A stretch of DNA of 64,000 bases, from the NCBI RefSeq assembly GCF_009649685.1, contig NZ_WJPK01000005.1, positions 124,001 to 188,000 on the forward strand, written 5' to 3'. Below the pieces are notes generated by a model. It saw only the letters and a list, made by a program, of their open reading frames with translations, had not been told where the DNA came from and did no database searches. The position numbers and the translations under genes are program-made. Position 1 is the stretch's first letter. The number at the start of each line of letters is the position of its first letter. Below are positions 46,038-55,324 of this stretch, in pieces. This DNA comes from Flavobacteriaceae bacterium EG-1. Lineage in GTDB: Bacteria > Bacteroidota > Bacteroidia > Flavobacteriales > Flavobacteriaceae.

Positions 46038-48689
46038 TTAGAACTGTTGACCAATTATGAAGTGCGTTTGTAATCCACTTGGGCCGCTAGCACCAGGAGC
46101 AAGACTTTCGTCGAATCCATAGCCAAAATCAATACCCAATAGACCAAACGCTGGCATAAAAATGCGAAGCCCCACACCAGCCGACCGTTTTAGTTCAAAC
46201 GGATTAAATTCCTGAAAATTGTTGAAACCACGTCCTCCTTCTAAAAAAGCTAGTCCATAAATGGATGCCGAAGGCTTTAATGTAAGTGGATATCTTAATT
46301 CAAGTGAAAACTTATTATATACAATTGCACCTTCTTGACTTCCTGTTATCTCATCTACAGGTGTAAGTGCTTGATTTTCGTAACCTCTTAATTGCACTAC
46401 ATCTCTACCGTCTAAAGTAAAGTTTCCTAAACCGTCGCCACCAACAAAGAAACGCTCAAATGGCACATCGCCGATATCATGATTATAAGCACCTAAAAAG
46501 CCAAATTCTGCATTAGTACGCAACACTAAATCTCCAACCAATGTCGTATACCAATCTCCTTTAAACTTAATTTTATAGTATTCTAACCAGTTGAATCTCT
46601 CTTCTTCCAATGCTTCTCTTTGTGTATTTAATTCAGCAATTTGTGGATTGGTAGAATCTTCTATACTAAGCTCAGTAATTTCACTTAATAAATCTGTACT
46701 CTCTTGAGTAATTGCAGCGAAATCTTTATTACTAAACAATGAATAAGGTGGTGTTAACTTTGCTGTGAATTCAAAATTTGAACCACCTCTAGGGAATATA
46801 CGTCCTCCTGTTTGTGAGTTCCTTGAAAGCCCAAATGTGTAAGTAAAAGAATTTGATTTACCATTTCCGAAACTAAATAGACCAATATTATAATCATTAA
46901 AATCATATAATTGATAACCTATTGAGTGCGAAATAGTAAAGAAATCATCGGGCCATTGTACTCGTTTTGCCAAACCTAAGGTAATTCCTGTTATTGAGAA
47001 ACCACGATCTGGATCCCTAACAATATTACCACTTGTATCATAAGATGCAGCAAATTGTTTTGTTTGCGAAGCATTTACACTAAATCGTACTGGTTTCTTA
47101 CCTCCAAGCCAAGGTTCTGCAAAATTTAAACTATAAATACGATATGTTCTACTGGCTTGTAGGCGTAAAGCAAAAGTTTGACCATCACCCATTGGCACTG
47201 GTTTATACTCCTCACCTTTAAATAAATTCTTCATTGAGAAATTACTAAAGGAAAGGCCAAGCGTACCAATGAAGCCTCCACCACCATAACCACCTTGCAA
47301 TTCTATTTGGCTAGAACCTGCTTCTATTAATCCATAATTAATATCAACAGTACCCTCATTAGGATTCGGATTTAATACATCCGGTTTAATTTGTTCCGCA
47401 TCAAAATACCCTAATTGACCCAATTCACGAATACTACGGATGATATTCGATTTATTATATTTTTGGCCCGGTCTCGTTCGTAATTCTCTAAAAATTACAT
47501 GATCATTTGTTCTATCATTCCCTTCAACGGTTACATGATTTAAAAAGGTCTCCTTACCTTCTATAATTCGAATTTCGAAATTAATAGTGTCATTAGCAGC
47601 AGAAATCTCAACTGGATTAATACTTGAGAATAAATAGCCATTATTCTGATATAGGTTAGTTATATCAACGGCATCGGGGTCAGAATCATCGGCAATTCGT
47701 TTTCTCAATTCTACACCGTTGTATGTTTGACCTTTCTTAATACCCAGCACACGTGATAAATCTCTATCGGTATAAACACTGTTACCTACAAAATTGATAT
47801 CACCAAAATAATATTTATTACCCTCTTCTACTTTTATCCTTAAATTAATATTATTATCATCAACAGATTGCAATGAATCGTATATAACACGAGCATCGCG
47901 ATACCCATTTTCGGCATATTTATCAATTAATAAATCTAAATCGTTTTGATACTCTTCTTCAATATATTTGGATTTTTTCCAAAGGCGCCAAAACCTTTTT
48001 TCTTTGGTTTTTTTCATTGCACCACGCAATTTTTTGGCCGGAAGTTGTTCGTTACCAACAAAATCAATACTCTTAATTTTCACTTTATCACCCCGATTGA
48101 TATTTACTACCATTTTCTGGGTATTTGTATCAACCGTATCTTTAGTGGTAATTATATTTACTTTTGTATTTAGATAACCTTCTTTTTTATATTTATTTTG
48201 AAGATAATTCTTGGTATTAGCGATAAGACTTTCAGTTATCTTCTTTCCTTTTTTAAGATCAGTATCTTCTAATATTTTCTCAACTTTTCTTGGCTTAATA
48301 CCATTCACTTTTACTGAAGAAAGTGTTGGACGTTCTTTAATAACTAACTCTAAGAAAATTTTATCTCCTTCAACCTTGGTTTCATAGAAATCTATAGCAC
48401 TAAAAAGCTCAAGCCCCCATAACTTATTAATAATTGCACTTATCTGATCACCAGGTACAGTAATTGGTTGCCCTTCTCTAAGGCCTGTGTATGTTTTAAC
48501 GGTTTGCTCGTTGTAGCTTTGCAATCCGGAGACCTTTAGCCCCCCTAAAATATACCTTTTACCTTCGTCATAGGAGCTTTCTTGTGCTACTATACCCGAA
48601 ACGGCAAAAAACATTAAAATTGTGAATAAAAGCTCAAATGGTTTGAACCTTGTTGAGTAGTTAATTGAGTTGTTCGCTAGTTTTTCCAA
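46038..48689 (-). CDS. bamA: Outer-membrane protein assembly factor BamA
   Basis: About 883 residues if started at TTG 48689. This start is preferred because it gives a normal signal peptide (EKLANNSINYSTRFKPFEL..., ending IVAQ) and overlaps uppS by only 29 bases. The in-frame ATG at 48785 would add 32 residues that lie entirely inside uppS; no better ATG/GTG exists. Five POTRA domains (about residues 45-450) are followed by a 16-strand barrel. The family motif VRGY-like appears as QLRGYENQAL, and the C-terminal strand ends HFIIGQQF with the terminal Phe used as a Bam signal. It inserts beta-barrel proteins into the outer membrane. The operon continues with two ompH chaperone genes. Confidence 0.93.
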   Translation of the reverse strand: MEKLANNSINYSTRFKPFELLFTILMFFAVSGIVAQESSYDEGKRYILGGLKVSGLQSYNEQTVKTYTGLREGQPITVPGDQISAIINKLWGLELFSAIDFYETKVEGDKIFLELVIKERPTLSSVKVNGIKPRKVEKILEDTDLKKGKKITESLIANTKNYLQNKYKKEGYLNTKVNIITTKDTVDTNTQKMVVNINRGDKVKIKSIDFVGNEQLPAKKLRGAMKKTKEKRFWRLWKKSKYIEEEYQNDLDLLIDKYAENGYRDARVIYDSLQSVDDNNINLRIKVEEGNKYYFGDINFVGNSVYTDRDLSRVLGIKKGQTYNGVELRKRIADDSDPDAVDITNLYQNNGYLFSSINPVEISAANDTINFEIRIIEGKETFLNHVTVEGNDRTNDHVIFRELRTRPGQKYNKSNIIRSIRELGQLGYFDAEQIKPDVLNPNPNEGTVDINYGLIEAGSSQIELQGGYGGGGFIGTLGLSFSNFSMKNLFKGEEYKPVPMGDGQTFALRLQASRTYRIYSLNFAEPWLGGKKPVRFSVNASQTKQFAASYDTSGNIVRDPDRGFSITGITLGLAKRVQWPDDFFTISHSIGYQLYDFNDYNIGLFSFGNGKSNSFTYTFGLSRNSQTGGRIFPRGGSNFEFTAKLTPPYSLFSNKDFAAITQESTDLLSEITELSIEDSTNPQIAELNTQREALEEERFNWLEYYKIKFKGDWYTTLVGDLVLRTNAEFGFLGAYNHDIGDVPFERFFVGGDGLGNFTLDGRDVVQLRGYENQALTPVDEITGSQEGAIVYNKFSLELRYPLTLKPSASIYGLAFLEGGRGFNNFQEFNPFELKRSAGVGLRIFMPAFGLLGIDFGYGFDESLAPGASGPSGLQTHFIIGQQF

Positions 48690-49401
48690 ATCGTCGTTCT
48701 CTATTCTGGTAATTCTTAATAGCTTCCGCAAGATGATGCTCATTAAAATTGGGCCAAAATACATCAATAAAATATAATTCTGCATAAGCTATCTGCCAAA
48801 GTAAAAAATTGCTTATCCTTTGTTCCCCACTGGTACGGATAAGCAAGTCTACGTCAGGCAAATTTTGCGTGTAAAGATGAGTATTAATAATGGTTTCATC
48901 AATACTTTCAGGTGAAATTATATTATTTTTAACTTTGACTGCAATGTCCTTCATTGCGCTTGTTAGTTCTTCTCGAGAACCATAACTTAATGCCAAAGTA
49001 AGCGTGAGACCTGTATTTTCTTGTGTTTTCGTTACTGTCTCCTTTAATTCTATTTGCGCTTTTTGTGGTAAAGACGAGATATTTCCGATTGTATTTAAAC
49101 GGACATTATTTTTGTTAAAAGTTTTAAGCTCCTTTTTTAATGAAGAAACTAAAAGCCGCATTAAGGTATCAACTTCAAGCTTTGGTCTGTTCCAATTTTC
49201 TGTAGAAAAAGTATATAAGGTAAGATATTCCAACCCAAGTTTAACGCAATTCTCAACTGTAACACGTACTGTTTTAACACCATGCTCATGTCCAAAAACA
49301 CGTAATTTACCTCTTTCTTTAGCCCAACGACCATTACCATCCATTATAATGGCTAAATGACGGGGCAACTTTGTCTTATCAACATCTTCGATAGTAATCA
49401 T
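48661..49401 (-). CDS. uppS: Isoprenyl transferase (undecaprenyl diphosphate synthase)
   Basis: The protein has 246 residues from ATG 49401, chosen because AAGG lies just upstream and the ATG at 49428 would overlap porG. Motif HLAIIMDGNGRWAKERG holds the catalytic Asp. Further motifs are YLTLYTFSTENWNRP, LALSYGSREELT, DLLIRTSGEQRISNFLLWQIAYAEL and WPNF. It makes the C55 lipid carrier used for peptidoglycan and surface polysaccharide. It is followed by bamA and preceded by porG, the usual Bacteroidota order. Confidence 0.97.
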   Translation of the reverse strand: MITIEDVDKTKLPRHLAIIMDGNGRWAKERGKLRVFGHEHGVKTVRVTVENCVKLGLEYLTLYTFSTENWNRPKLEVDTLMRLLVSSLKKELKTFNKNNVRLNTIGNISSLPQKAQIELKETVTKTQENTGLTLTLALSYGSREELTSAMKDIAVKVKNNIISPESIDETIINTHLYTQNLPDVDLLIRTSGEQRISNFLLWQIAYAELYFIDVFWPNFNEHHLAEAIKNYQNRERRFGKTSEQLN

Positions 49402-49415
49402 ACCTTGTAGACTTC

Positions 49416-50114
49416 TTACTGAAAACAATCTTGACAGGGTTTTCTGCCAAAGGTGTAAGTTAAGGTTAATCCGGAGAAAACATACCAGTCATCACTAAAA
49501 ATATTACCAAAAGCTACATCTAGTTGATTACTAATTAAATTTGACTTTTCAGGGTTACTAGCATCTAAATTATCGGTAAAAGTGTACCTAGCACCTATTT
49601 CTGCTCCTAGAATTAAAAACTGATTCAATCTATATTTAGCTCCAACAGTCATCGGTATTGCAAAAGAACCATCGGTTTGATTAAAATTAATAAACTGCCC
49701 TGCATCAAAATAATTATAATCATACCTAAAATAGGTAACACCGGTATATAAATATGGTGTGAATGCAGGCCCTAACTTATGTAAATTATACTCTACAAAG
49801 TTAAACTCAAGTCCGATTGAAGCTTCCGTCATTCTATTTTTAACTACATAACCACGTTGTTGACGCGAAGAAATACTGGACTTAGAGTCATCTGCTTTAA
49901 ATTTGCCATGAAAAACACTTGCTCGCCATGCATATCTTTTACTTTTATTCCATTTAAATAATCCACCATATGCAATACCAGATGGTAAAATAAAATTGGT
50001 TCGCCCTACATCTCCAATATTATTAGCACCACCAGCAAAAACACCTATCTCATAGGTCTGCGCAGAAATTTGACTAACGAGCAAAACAAAGACTATAACG
50101 ATTAATCGTTTCAT
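49416..50114 (-). CDS. porG: PorG-type outer-membrane protein (DUF6089 family), type IX secretion
   Basis: The protein has 232 residues with a signal peptide ending QISAQ. The body is an eight-strand-like barrel with YEIGVFAGGANNIGDVG at the start, WRASVFHGKFKADDS, LGPAFTPYLYTGVTYFRYDYN and an ending of FSGLTLTYTFGRK. DUF6089 members include PorG, a component of type IX secretion and gliding in Bacteroidota, and in Porphyromonas gingivalis porG also lies next to uppS and bamA. The synteny is the strongest argument. The C-terminus ends with a CQDC pair. The gene is 14 bases upstream of uppS. Confidence 0.85.
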   Translation of the reverse strand: MKRLIVIVFVLLVSQISAQTYEIGVFAGGANNIGDVGRTNFILPSGIAYGGLFKWNKSKRYAWRASVFHGKFKADDSKSSISSRQQRGYVVKNRMTEASIGLEFNFVEYNLHKLGPAFTPYLYTGVTYFRYDYNYFDAGQFINFNQTDGSFAIPMTVGAKYRLNQFLILGAEIGARYTFTDNLDASNPEKSNLISNQLDVAFGNIFSDDWYVFSGLTLTYTFGRKPCQDCFQ

Positions 50115-50226
50115 GAAACTTAATAATTTGAAAATATAACGATTGCCCTAACCATAGAAATAATCGTTTCATTCAGGTTCTCAAATGATAAACAGGTTTT
50201 GTACTTATTTATTGTTTTAGTGCAGT

Positions 50227-51108
50227 TCAATTACGGCGATCTTCACCCCATAAAAGTTTGTTGCGTAGCGTTTTTAAGAAACTCTCAGAAGTATACTCAA
50301 TCATCTTTATTGTAAAGTTAGCACGCCTAACCATTATTTCTTGGCCATTTTCAATAGAAGCCAATCTTGAATCTAGTGAAACTAAATGGTTTTCCTCTCT
50401 TCCGGAAACCTTCAATCTTATTTCAGTATCATCTGAAATAACTAATGGCCTTGCATTTAAATTATGCGGAGCTATTGGGGTTAAAACTAAAGATTTTGCA
50501 GAAGGCACAATTACTGGACCACCACAACTTAAGGAGTAACCCGTAGAACCAGTGGGTGTAGAAATTATTAATCCGTCTGCCCAATAAGACGTTAAATATT
50601 CATCATTTAAATAGGTCTCAATGGTAATCATTGATGTCGTATCTTTTCTACTAACACTTACTTCATTTAACGCAAAATTCATGGTTTCAAATTCAGGTAT
50701 TTCAAAACCTGCAGAAACTTCAACTAAACTTCGTTCTACAACCCGATATGATCCACTCAAAAATTCAGTAACTACTTTCCGTACATCTTCTTTCTTAAAA
50801 GTAGATAAAAACCCTAATCTACCAGTGTTTACACCTACTATAGGAATTCCCGAATCTTTAACAAATGTTGTAGCTCTTAAAATAGTACCATCACCTCCAA
50901 AACTCACGAACATATCGAAAGAATCATCTAAACCTGAAGAAGTTGTAAAGGTTCTATGATTAATTGATGAATTTCTTGACGCCAAAACCAAATGAAAATC
51001 TTCCTCAATCCAAACTTCAGAATTATCTTTTTGAAGTTCATTCAGCAGCTCTTCTACTGCGTCTAAGGCGTCATCTTGATTATTTAAACCATAAATCGCA
51101 ACTTTCAC
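50227..51108 (-). CDS. nadK: NAD kinase
   Basis: The protein has 293 residues. The catalytic GGDGT motif lies at 71-75 (FVSFGGDGTILRA), with the second signature SYWADGLIISTPTGSTGYSLSCGGPV. It phosphorylates NAD to NADP. It begins 11 bases after the CBS gene and is followed by porG after 112 bases. The order CBS-nadK-porG-uppS-bamA is conserved in Bacteroidota. Confidence 0.97.
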   Translation of the reverse strand: MKVAIYGLNNQDDALDAVEELLNELQKDNSEVWIEEDFHLVLASRNSSINHRTFTTSSGLDDSFDMFVSFGGDGTILRATTFVKDSGIPIVGVNTGRLGFLSTFKKEDVRKVVTEFLSGSYRVVERSLVEVSAGFEIPEFETMNFALNEVSVSRKDTTSMITIETYLNDEYLTSYWADGLIISTPTGSTGYSLSCGGPVIVPSAKSLVLTPIAPHNLNARPLVISDDTEIRLKVSGREENHLVSLDSRLASIENGQEIMVRRANFTIKMIEYTSESFLKTLRNKLLWGEDRRN

Positions 51109-51119
51109 AAATAACTATT

Positions 51120-51776
51120 TTAAACGTTAAGATATTTTTCTAAATAATCTGATCGCTGTTTTAAGTCTTCTAAGAACTGATCATCATTATTTCCAAATAG
51201 TACATTATAATTATAACGTCTAAATGTCTGCAAAACTTCATTTAAATCTGTAGTACCTATTTTTAATGTTATTTGAATTACATCGTTACGAATATCAGTT
51301 ATAAAAGCTCCTATAACCCTTGTATTATTACTTTCAACAATCTGGGCAATCTCACTAAATGAATAATCTTTTATTCCTCTAGCTAACACAATTATACCAC
51401 CTGGCTCTGTAAAGAAAGGTGTATTAATAAAAAATGAGCAAATATCCGTTAAATCATAATAACCAAGAACTTCAGAATCATCATTAATTACCGGAATAAG
51501 ATTAGCCTCATTACGGGCAAATGTCTCTAAAACATCCAACCAATTGGTTTCTTTTTTAACAAAAAAAGTCTCTAAACTATATCTGTAATCGACAATTTTC
51601 TTACCCTCGTCTAATTCGTGAACATCGTCTTCACTAATGATACCTACAAATTGCTTTTTATCAGTAATAGCAACATGCGAAAATGTATTATCATGAAAAA
51701 AATCAATGATTTTCGTAATCGAATCCTCTAGAGTGAATACGGCAACATCATCAATAATATGATTTCTTAAAGGCAT
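51120..51776 (-). CDS. CBS-domain protein with C-terminal ACT-like domain
   Basis: The protein has 218 residues. Two CBS motifs occupy roughly residues 1-125 (FSHVAITDKKQFVGIISEDDVHELDEG and LIPVINDDSEVLGYYDLTDI). The remainder (about 130-205) has an ACT-like pattern, GGIIVLARGIKDYSFSEIAQIVESNN then IGAFITDI. CBS pairs bind adenine nucleotides, so it may sense AMP/ATP or NAD-related ligands. Its tight spacing to nadK (11 bases) suggests a joint role in control of NAD(P) metabolism, but this is inference. It is divergent from pdxJ. Confidence 0.88.
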   Translation of the reverse strand: MPLRNHIIDDVAVFTLEDSITKIIDFFHDNTFSHVAITDKKQFVGIISEDDVHELDEGKKIVDYRYSLETFFVKKETNWLDVLETFARNEANLIPVINDDSEVLGYYDLTDICSFFINTPFFTEPGGIIVLARGIKDYSFSEIAQIVESNNTRVIGAFITDIRNDVIQITLKIGTTDLNEVLQTFRRYNYNVLFGNNDDQFLEDLKQRSDYLEKYLNV

Positions 51777-51833
51777 ATCTAATTTTATTAGTGCAAATTA
51801 CTAATTAAAATATCAAAAGGTGTGCCTAATTTG

Positions 51834-51841
51834 TAATTTTG
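51834..51841 (+). promoter_or_regulatory. Candidate -7 element for pdxJ
   Basis: TAATTTTG matches TAnnTTTG and ends 28 bases before the pdxJ start. No TTG occurs at the usual -33 distance, so only the -7 half is supported. Confidence 0.38.
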
Positions 51842-51868
51842 CATGCATTATTAAAGTATAACGCATAT

Positions 51869-52582
51869 ATGACAAAGCTTAGTGTTAATGTAAATAAAAT
51901 AGCAACCCTCCGAAATTCTCGTGGTGGCGATGTGCCAAATTTATTAAAGGTAGCTGCAGACATGGAGTCTTTTGGCGCACAAGGAATCACCATTCATCCT
52001 CGCCCAGATGAACGACATATTCGGTATCAAGATGCTAGAGACCTAAAAAAAATTGTCACAACAGAGCTCAATATTGAGGGCAATCCTATTCAGAAATTCA
52101 TTGACTTAGTTCTAGAAGTAAATCCTACTCAGGTAACCTTGGTACCGGATGCCGTTGACGCAATTACTTCTAATGCAGGATGGGACACTATAAAACATGC
52201 CGATTTTCTTACCGATGTTATTGCTACTTTTAAAAAAAATGGAATAAGAACTTCAATTTTTGTCGATCCTGTTTCCAAAATGGTTGAAGGTGCTGCTAAA
52301 ACGGGTACCGACAGAATAGAACTTTATACTGAGAGTTTTGCTAAAGAATTTTCTAAAGGCAACAAAGACGAGATTTCTTCTTTTGTAAAGGCAGCGAAAA
52401 CTGCAAATAATTTGGGCCTTGGAATAAACGCCGGACACGATTTAAGTTTGGATAACATTAAGTTTTTCAAAGACAACATCTCCAACCTTTTAGAAGTATC
52501 AATAGGTCACGCACTTATTTCGGAAGCGTTATATTTAGGATTAGACAACGTTATTAATATGTATTTAAATCGCTTAAAATAA
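51869..52582 (+). CDS. pdxJ: Pyridoxine 5'-phosphate synthase
   Basis: The protein has 237 residues from ATG 51869 (MTKLSVNVNKIATLRNSRGG), which fits PdxJ; an in-frame ATG at 51839 would overlap the candidate -7 element. It is a TIM barrel that condenses DXP with 3-amino-2-oxopropyl phosphate to form vitamin B6. Visible motifs are GITIHPRPDERHI, QVTLVPD, RTSIFVDP, RIELYTESFA, GINAGHDLSLDN and VSIGHALI. The last base of its stop is the first base of the next start (TAATG). Confidence 0.97.
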   Translation: MTKLSVNVNKIATLRNSRGGDVPNLLKVAADMESFGAQGITIHPRPDERHIRYQDARDLKKIVTTELNIEGNPIQKFIDLVLEVNPTQVTLVPDAVDAITSNAGWDTIKHADFLTDVIATFKKNGIRTSIFVDPVSKMVEGAAKTGTDRIELYTESFAKEFSKGNKDEISSFVKAAKTANNLGLGINAGHDLSLDNIKFFKDNISNLLEVSIGHALISEALYLGLDNVINMYLNRLK

Positions 52583-53352
52583 TGAAACTTCTGCATTCTA
52601 AAATTATTGGAGAGGGTGAACCCTTATTAATATTACACGGTTTTCTTGGGATGTCGGACAACTGGAAAACTCTTGCGAATAAATATTCCGAAGAAGGTTT
52701 TGAAGTACATTTAATAGATCAACGAAATCATGGCAAAAGTTTTTGGTCAGAAGAATTTAATTATGAAATTTTAGCAACCGATATAGCTAATTATTTAAAC
52801 CACCTTAAAATAGAGCAATGTAATATTATTGGGCACTCTATGGGCGGCAAAACAGCAATGCAATTTGCTTGCACCTACCCCAATTATTTGCAAAAACTTA
52901 TAGTTGCTGATATCGCACCAAAATATTATCCACCCCATCACCAAAATATTATTGATGCGTTAAATATGCTGAACTTATCAGAAATAGATTCTAGATCAGG
53001 TGCAGCATCTGAATTAGAAAAGCATATAAGTGAATTTGGTATACGCCAATTTTTATTAAAAAATCTTTATTGGGTTACCAAGGGAGAACTAGGTTGGCGC
53101 TTTAATTTAAAAGTTCTTTCAGAAAAGATGGAAGAAATAGGGGATACTATAGCATCGAGTTCAATTTTCGAAGGTCCTACTTTGTTCCTAAAAGGTGATA
53201 AATCGGAATATGTTATTACTTCAGATGAGGTTAGTATAAAAAATCATTTCCCAAATGCCCAAATTAAAACCATAGACAAGGCTGGCCATTGGTTGCATGC
53301 TGAAAATCCAACGCAATTTTTTGAAAAATCGCTAAAATTTCTAAAATCCTAA
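52582..53352 (+). CDS. Alpha/beta hydrolase (YbfF-like esterase)
   Basis: The protein has 256 residues. The oxyanion HGF (19-21), strand DQRNHGKS, nucleophile Ser86 in GHSMGGK and catalytic His in KAGHWLHAENP are present. Similarity is to the YbfF/haloperoxidase-like group; no signal peptide, so cytoplasmic. It overlaps pdxJ by one base, indicating translational coupling, though a role in B6 metabolism is not established. Substrate unknown. Confidence 0.92.
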   Translation: MKLLHSKIIGEGEPLLILHGFLGMSDNWKTLANKYSEEGFEVHLIDQRNHGKSFWSEEFNYEILATDIANYLNHLKIEQCNIIGHSMGGKTAMQFACTYPNYLQKLIVADIAPKYYPPHHQNIIDALNMLNLSEIDSRSGAASELEKHISEFGIRQFLLKNLYWVTKGELGWRFNLKVLSEKMEEIGDTIASSSIFEGPTLFLKGDKSEYVITSDEVSIKNHFPNAQIKTIDKAGHWLHAENPTQFFEKSLKFLKS

Positions 53353-53392
53353 CGCAAACAACTTATCTTTAATACTATAAAATTAGAACTTT

Positions 53393-53737
53393 ATGAATCT
53401 ATTATTAAGAGTTTTGCTTAGTGCAATTGCCGTAGTTATCTTATCGAAAATTTTGCCAGGTGTTGGTGTAGACAGTTATTTAACAGCAGTTATCGTAGCT
53501 GTAGTACTTGGTTTACTGAATTTTATTGTGAAGCCCATACTGGTTATTTTAACCCTACCTGTTACAATAATTACATTAGGTCTTTTCTTATTGATTGTTA
53601 ACGCTTGTATCATTTTACTTGCAGATTATTTTGTAGATGGCTTTACTGTTTCAAATATTTGGTGGGCACTAATATTTAGTTTGCTTTTAAGTCTTTTTCA
53701 ATCGATTCTTTTCTCTTTTCTCAAAAAGGATAAATAG
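53393..53737 (+). CDS. Small four-helix membrane protein (Phage_holin_4_2 family)
   Basis: The protein has 114 residues and is almost entirely hydrophobic, with four transmembrane segments. Motif VVLGLLNFIVKPILVILTLP is the signature of the Phage_holin_4_2 (YvlD-like) family. Despite its name it is a common chromosomal membrane protein and nothing nearby is phage-like. Function is unknown. Confidence 0.88.
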   Translation: MNLLLRVLLSAIAVVILSKILPGVGVDSYLTAVIVAVVLGLLNFIVKPILVILTLPVTIITLGLFLLIVNACIILLADYFVDGFTVSNIWWALIFSLLLSLFQSILFSFLKKDK

Positions 53738-53782
53738 CAATAGAAATCATGTAAAAACATTGGCAACTAGCCTATTAAAAAC

Positions 53783-53813
53783 TTGCTCCACTTGAGAAAA
53801 TATATTAATTTTG
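53783..53813 (+). promoter_or_regulatory. Promoter for the trigger factor gene
   Basis: The Bacteroidota primary-sigma pattern is complete here: TTG at 53783-53785, a 20-base spacer, and TAATTTTG (TAnnTTTG) at 53806-53813. The tig start codon is 35 bases further on. This is the clearest promoter in the window. Confidence 0.65.
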
Positions 53814-53848
53814 CGTCCCGCTAAAAATGGGATTATAGGAAAAGATAT

Positions 53849-55174
53849 ATGAATATTACGAAAGAACAAGTCGATGAGTTGAATGCAATTGTAAAAGTTG
53901 CCATTACAAAAGACGATTATAAAGATAATGTCGAGAAAATATTAAAAGACTACAGAAAACAGGCAAATATTCCTGGTTTCAGAAAAGGCCAAGTGCCAAT
54001 TGGACTTATCAAAAAACAATATGGAAAGGCTGTTTTAGTAGACGAGGTTAATAAATTACTGCAAGACAACCTCAATAAATACCTCACAGAAGAAAAACTT
54101 GATGTTTTAGGAAATCCTTTACCGAAACAACAAGAAAATTTTGATTGGGACAAAGAGGAGTTTGATTTTGAATTTGAGTTGGGTCTAGCACCAAGCTTCG
54201 AAGTTCCTTTAAAAACTAAAAAACCAATTACACATTACAAAATAGTTGCTGATCAAAAAATGATTGATGAGCAAGTTGAACGTATTCAAAAGCAATACGG
54301 AAAATTAATAAACAAAAAAGAAGTTGGCAAGGCAGATGAGGTTAATGGACTTTTTAAAAACGAGGATGAAGAAATTGAAAATAAATTCGTTATCGAGCTT
54401 GATAAAGTAAAAAGCAAAAAAGCTATTGACGCATTATTAGGCAAGAAAGTCGGAGACGTAGTTACTCTTAAGACCAAAGGCCTTTTCAAAGAAGACCATT
54501 TACTTGTACATGCATTAGGTGTAACTGCTGAAAAAGGTGAAGGGTTAAATATTGAAGTTGATTTTGAAATACAAGAAATTAACGAACGTGAACCAGCAAA
54601 ACTTGATCAAGAATTATTTGACAAGCTTTTCGGAAAAGACGAAGTAAAGACTGAAGATGAATTAAAAGCTAAAATCAAGGAAGATTCTGAAAAGCAATTT
54701 GAGCAACAAGCAGATCAGAAGCTTTTAAATGATATTACGGAATACTTTATTGAAAACACCAAGTTTGATTTACCTGTAGAATTTTTAACCAAATGGATTA
54801 AAATGACAGGAGAAAATCCGTTGACAGAAGATCAGGCAAGTGAGGAATTTGAAAAATCTGAAAAAGGATTACGCTACCAACTAATTGAAGGTAAAATTAT
54901 TCAGGAAAACGATATTCAGGTTCAATTTGAAGAATTAAAAGAGTTTGCTAAAGGCTTTATTAAATCACAAATGGCACAATATGGCCAAATGAATCCAGAA
55001 GAAGCTGAGCTTGATGCTATTGCAGCTAGAGTTATGGGCAACCAAGATGAAGTTAAACGACTTTCTGAGCAGTTAATGAGTCAAAAACTTCTTACTTTAT
55101 ATAAAGAAAAAGTTAATTTAAAGACGAAAGAACTTACATATGACAAATTTGTAACTGAAGTTTATGGTTCATAA
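53849..55174 (+). CDS. tig: Trigger factor (ribosome-associated chaperone)
   Basis: The protein has 441 residues. The N-terminal ribosome-binding signature is visible as IPGFRKGQVPIGLIKKQYG (residues 38-56). The middle part retains the spacing of the PPIase-containing protein but with the divergent sequence usual in Bacteroidota, and the C-terminal helical arms (about 255-430) are rich in Gln, Glu and Lys. Trigger factor binds nascent chains at the ribosome exit. tig, clpP and clpX are adjacent, as in many bacteria, but a terminator separates tig from clpP here. Confidence 0.95.
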   Translation: MNITKEQVDELNAIVKVAITKDDYKDNVEKILKDYRKQANIPGFRKGQVPIGLIKKQYGKAVLVDEVNKLLQDNLNKYLTEEKLDVLGNPLPKQQENFDWDKEEFDFEFELGLAPSFEVPLKTKKPITHYKIVADQKMIDEQVERIQKQYGKLINKKEVGKADEVNGLFKNEDEEIENKFVIELDKVKSKKAIDALLGKKVGDVVTLKTKGLFKEDHLLVHALGVTAEKGEGLNIEVDFEIQEINEREPAKLDQELFDKLFGKDEVKTEDELKAKIKEDSEKQFEQQADQKLLNDITEYFIENTKFDLPVEFLTKWIKMTGENPLTEDQASEEFEKSEKGLRYQLIEGKIIQENDIQVQFEELKEFAKGFIKSQMAQYGQMNPEEAELDAIAARVMGNQDEVKRLSEQLMSQKLLTLYKEKVNLKTKELTYDKFVTEVYGS

Positions 55175-55268
55175 ATTCAGTTTATCGAATTAATCTGTTC
55201 TTCGACTTTTTATGTACAATTTTGAGTACATCAAAAAAGACGATCTTATATAAATTAGTATCTTTAAC

Positions 55269-55300
55269 GTGCCGAACATTGTGTTTCGGCACCTTTTTTT
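55269..55300 (+). terminator. Rho-independent terminator between tig and clpP
   Basis: An 8-bp perfect stem, GTGCCGAA (55269-55276) and TTCGGCAC (55285-55292), with an 8-base loop, is followed by CTTTTTTT. It lies 95 bases after the tig stop and 25 bases before clpP. Confidence 0.88.
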
Positions 55301-55324
55301 ATTTAAATATCACTCAAATATTAC

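Noticed and set aside
53393-53737. Holin gene as prophage remnant
   Set aside because: The Phage_holin_4_2 name covers a common chromosomal membrane family; no other phage gene is near.
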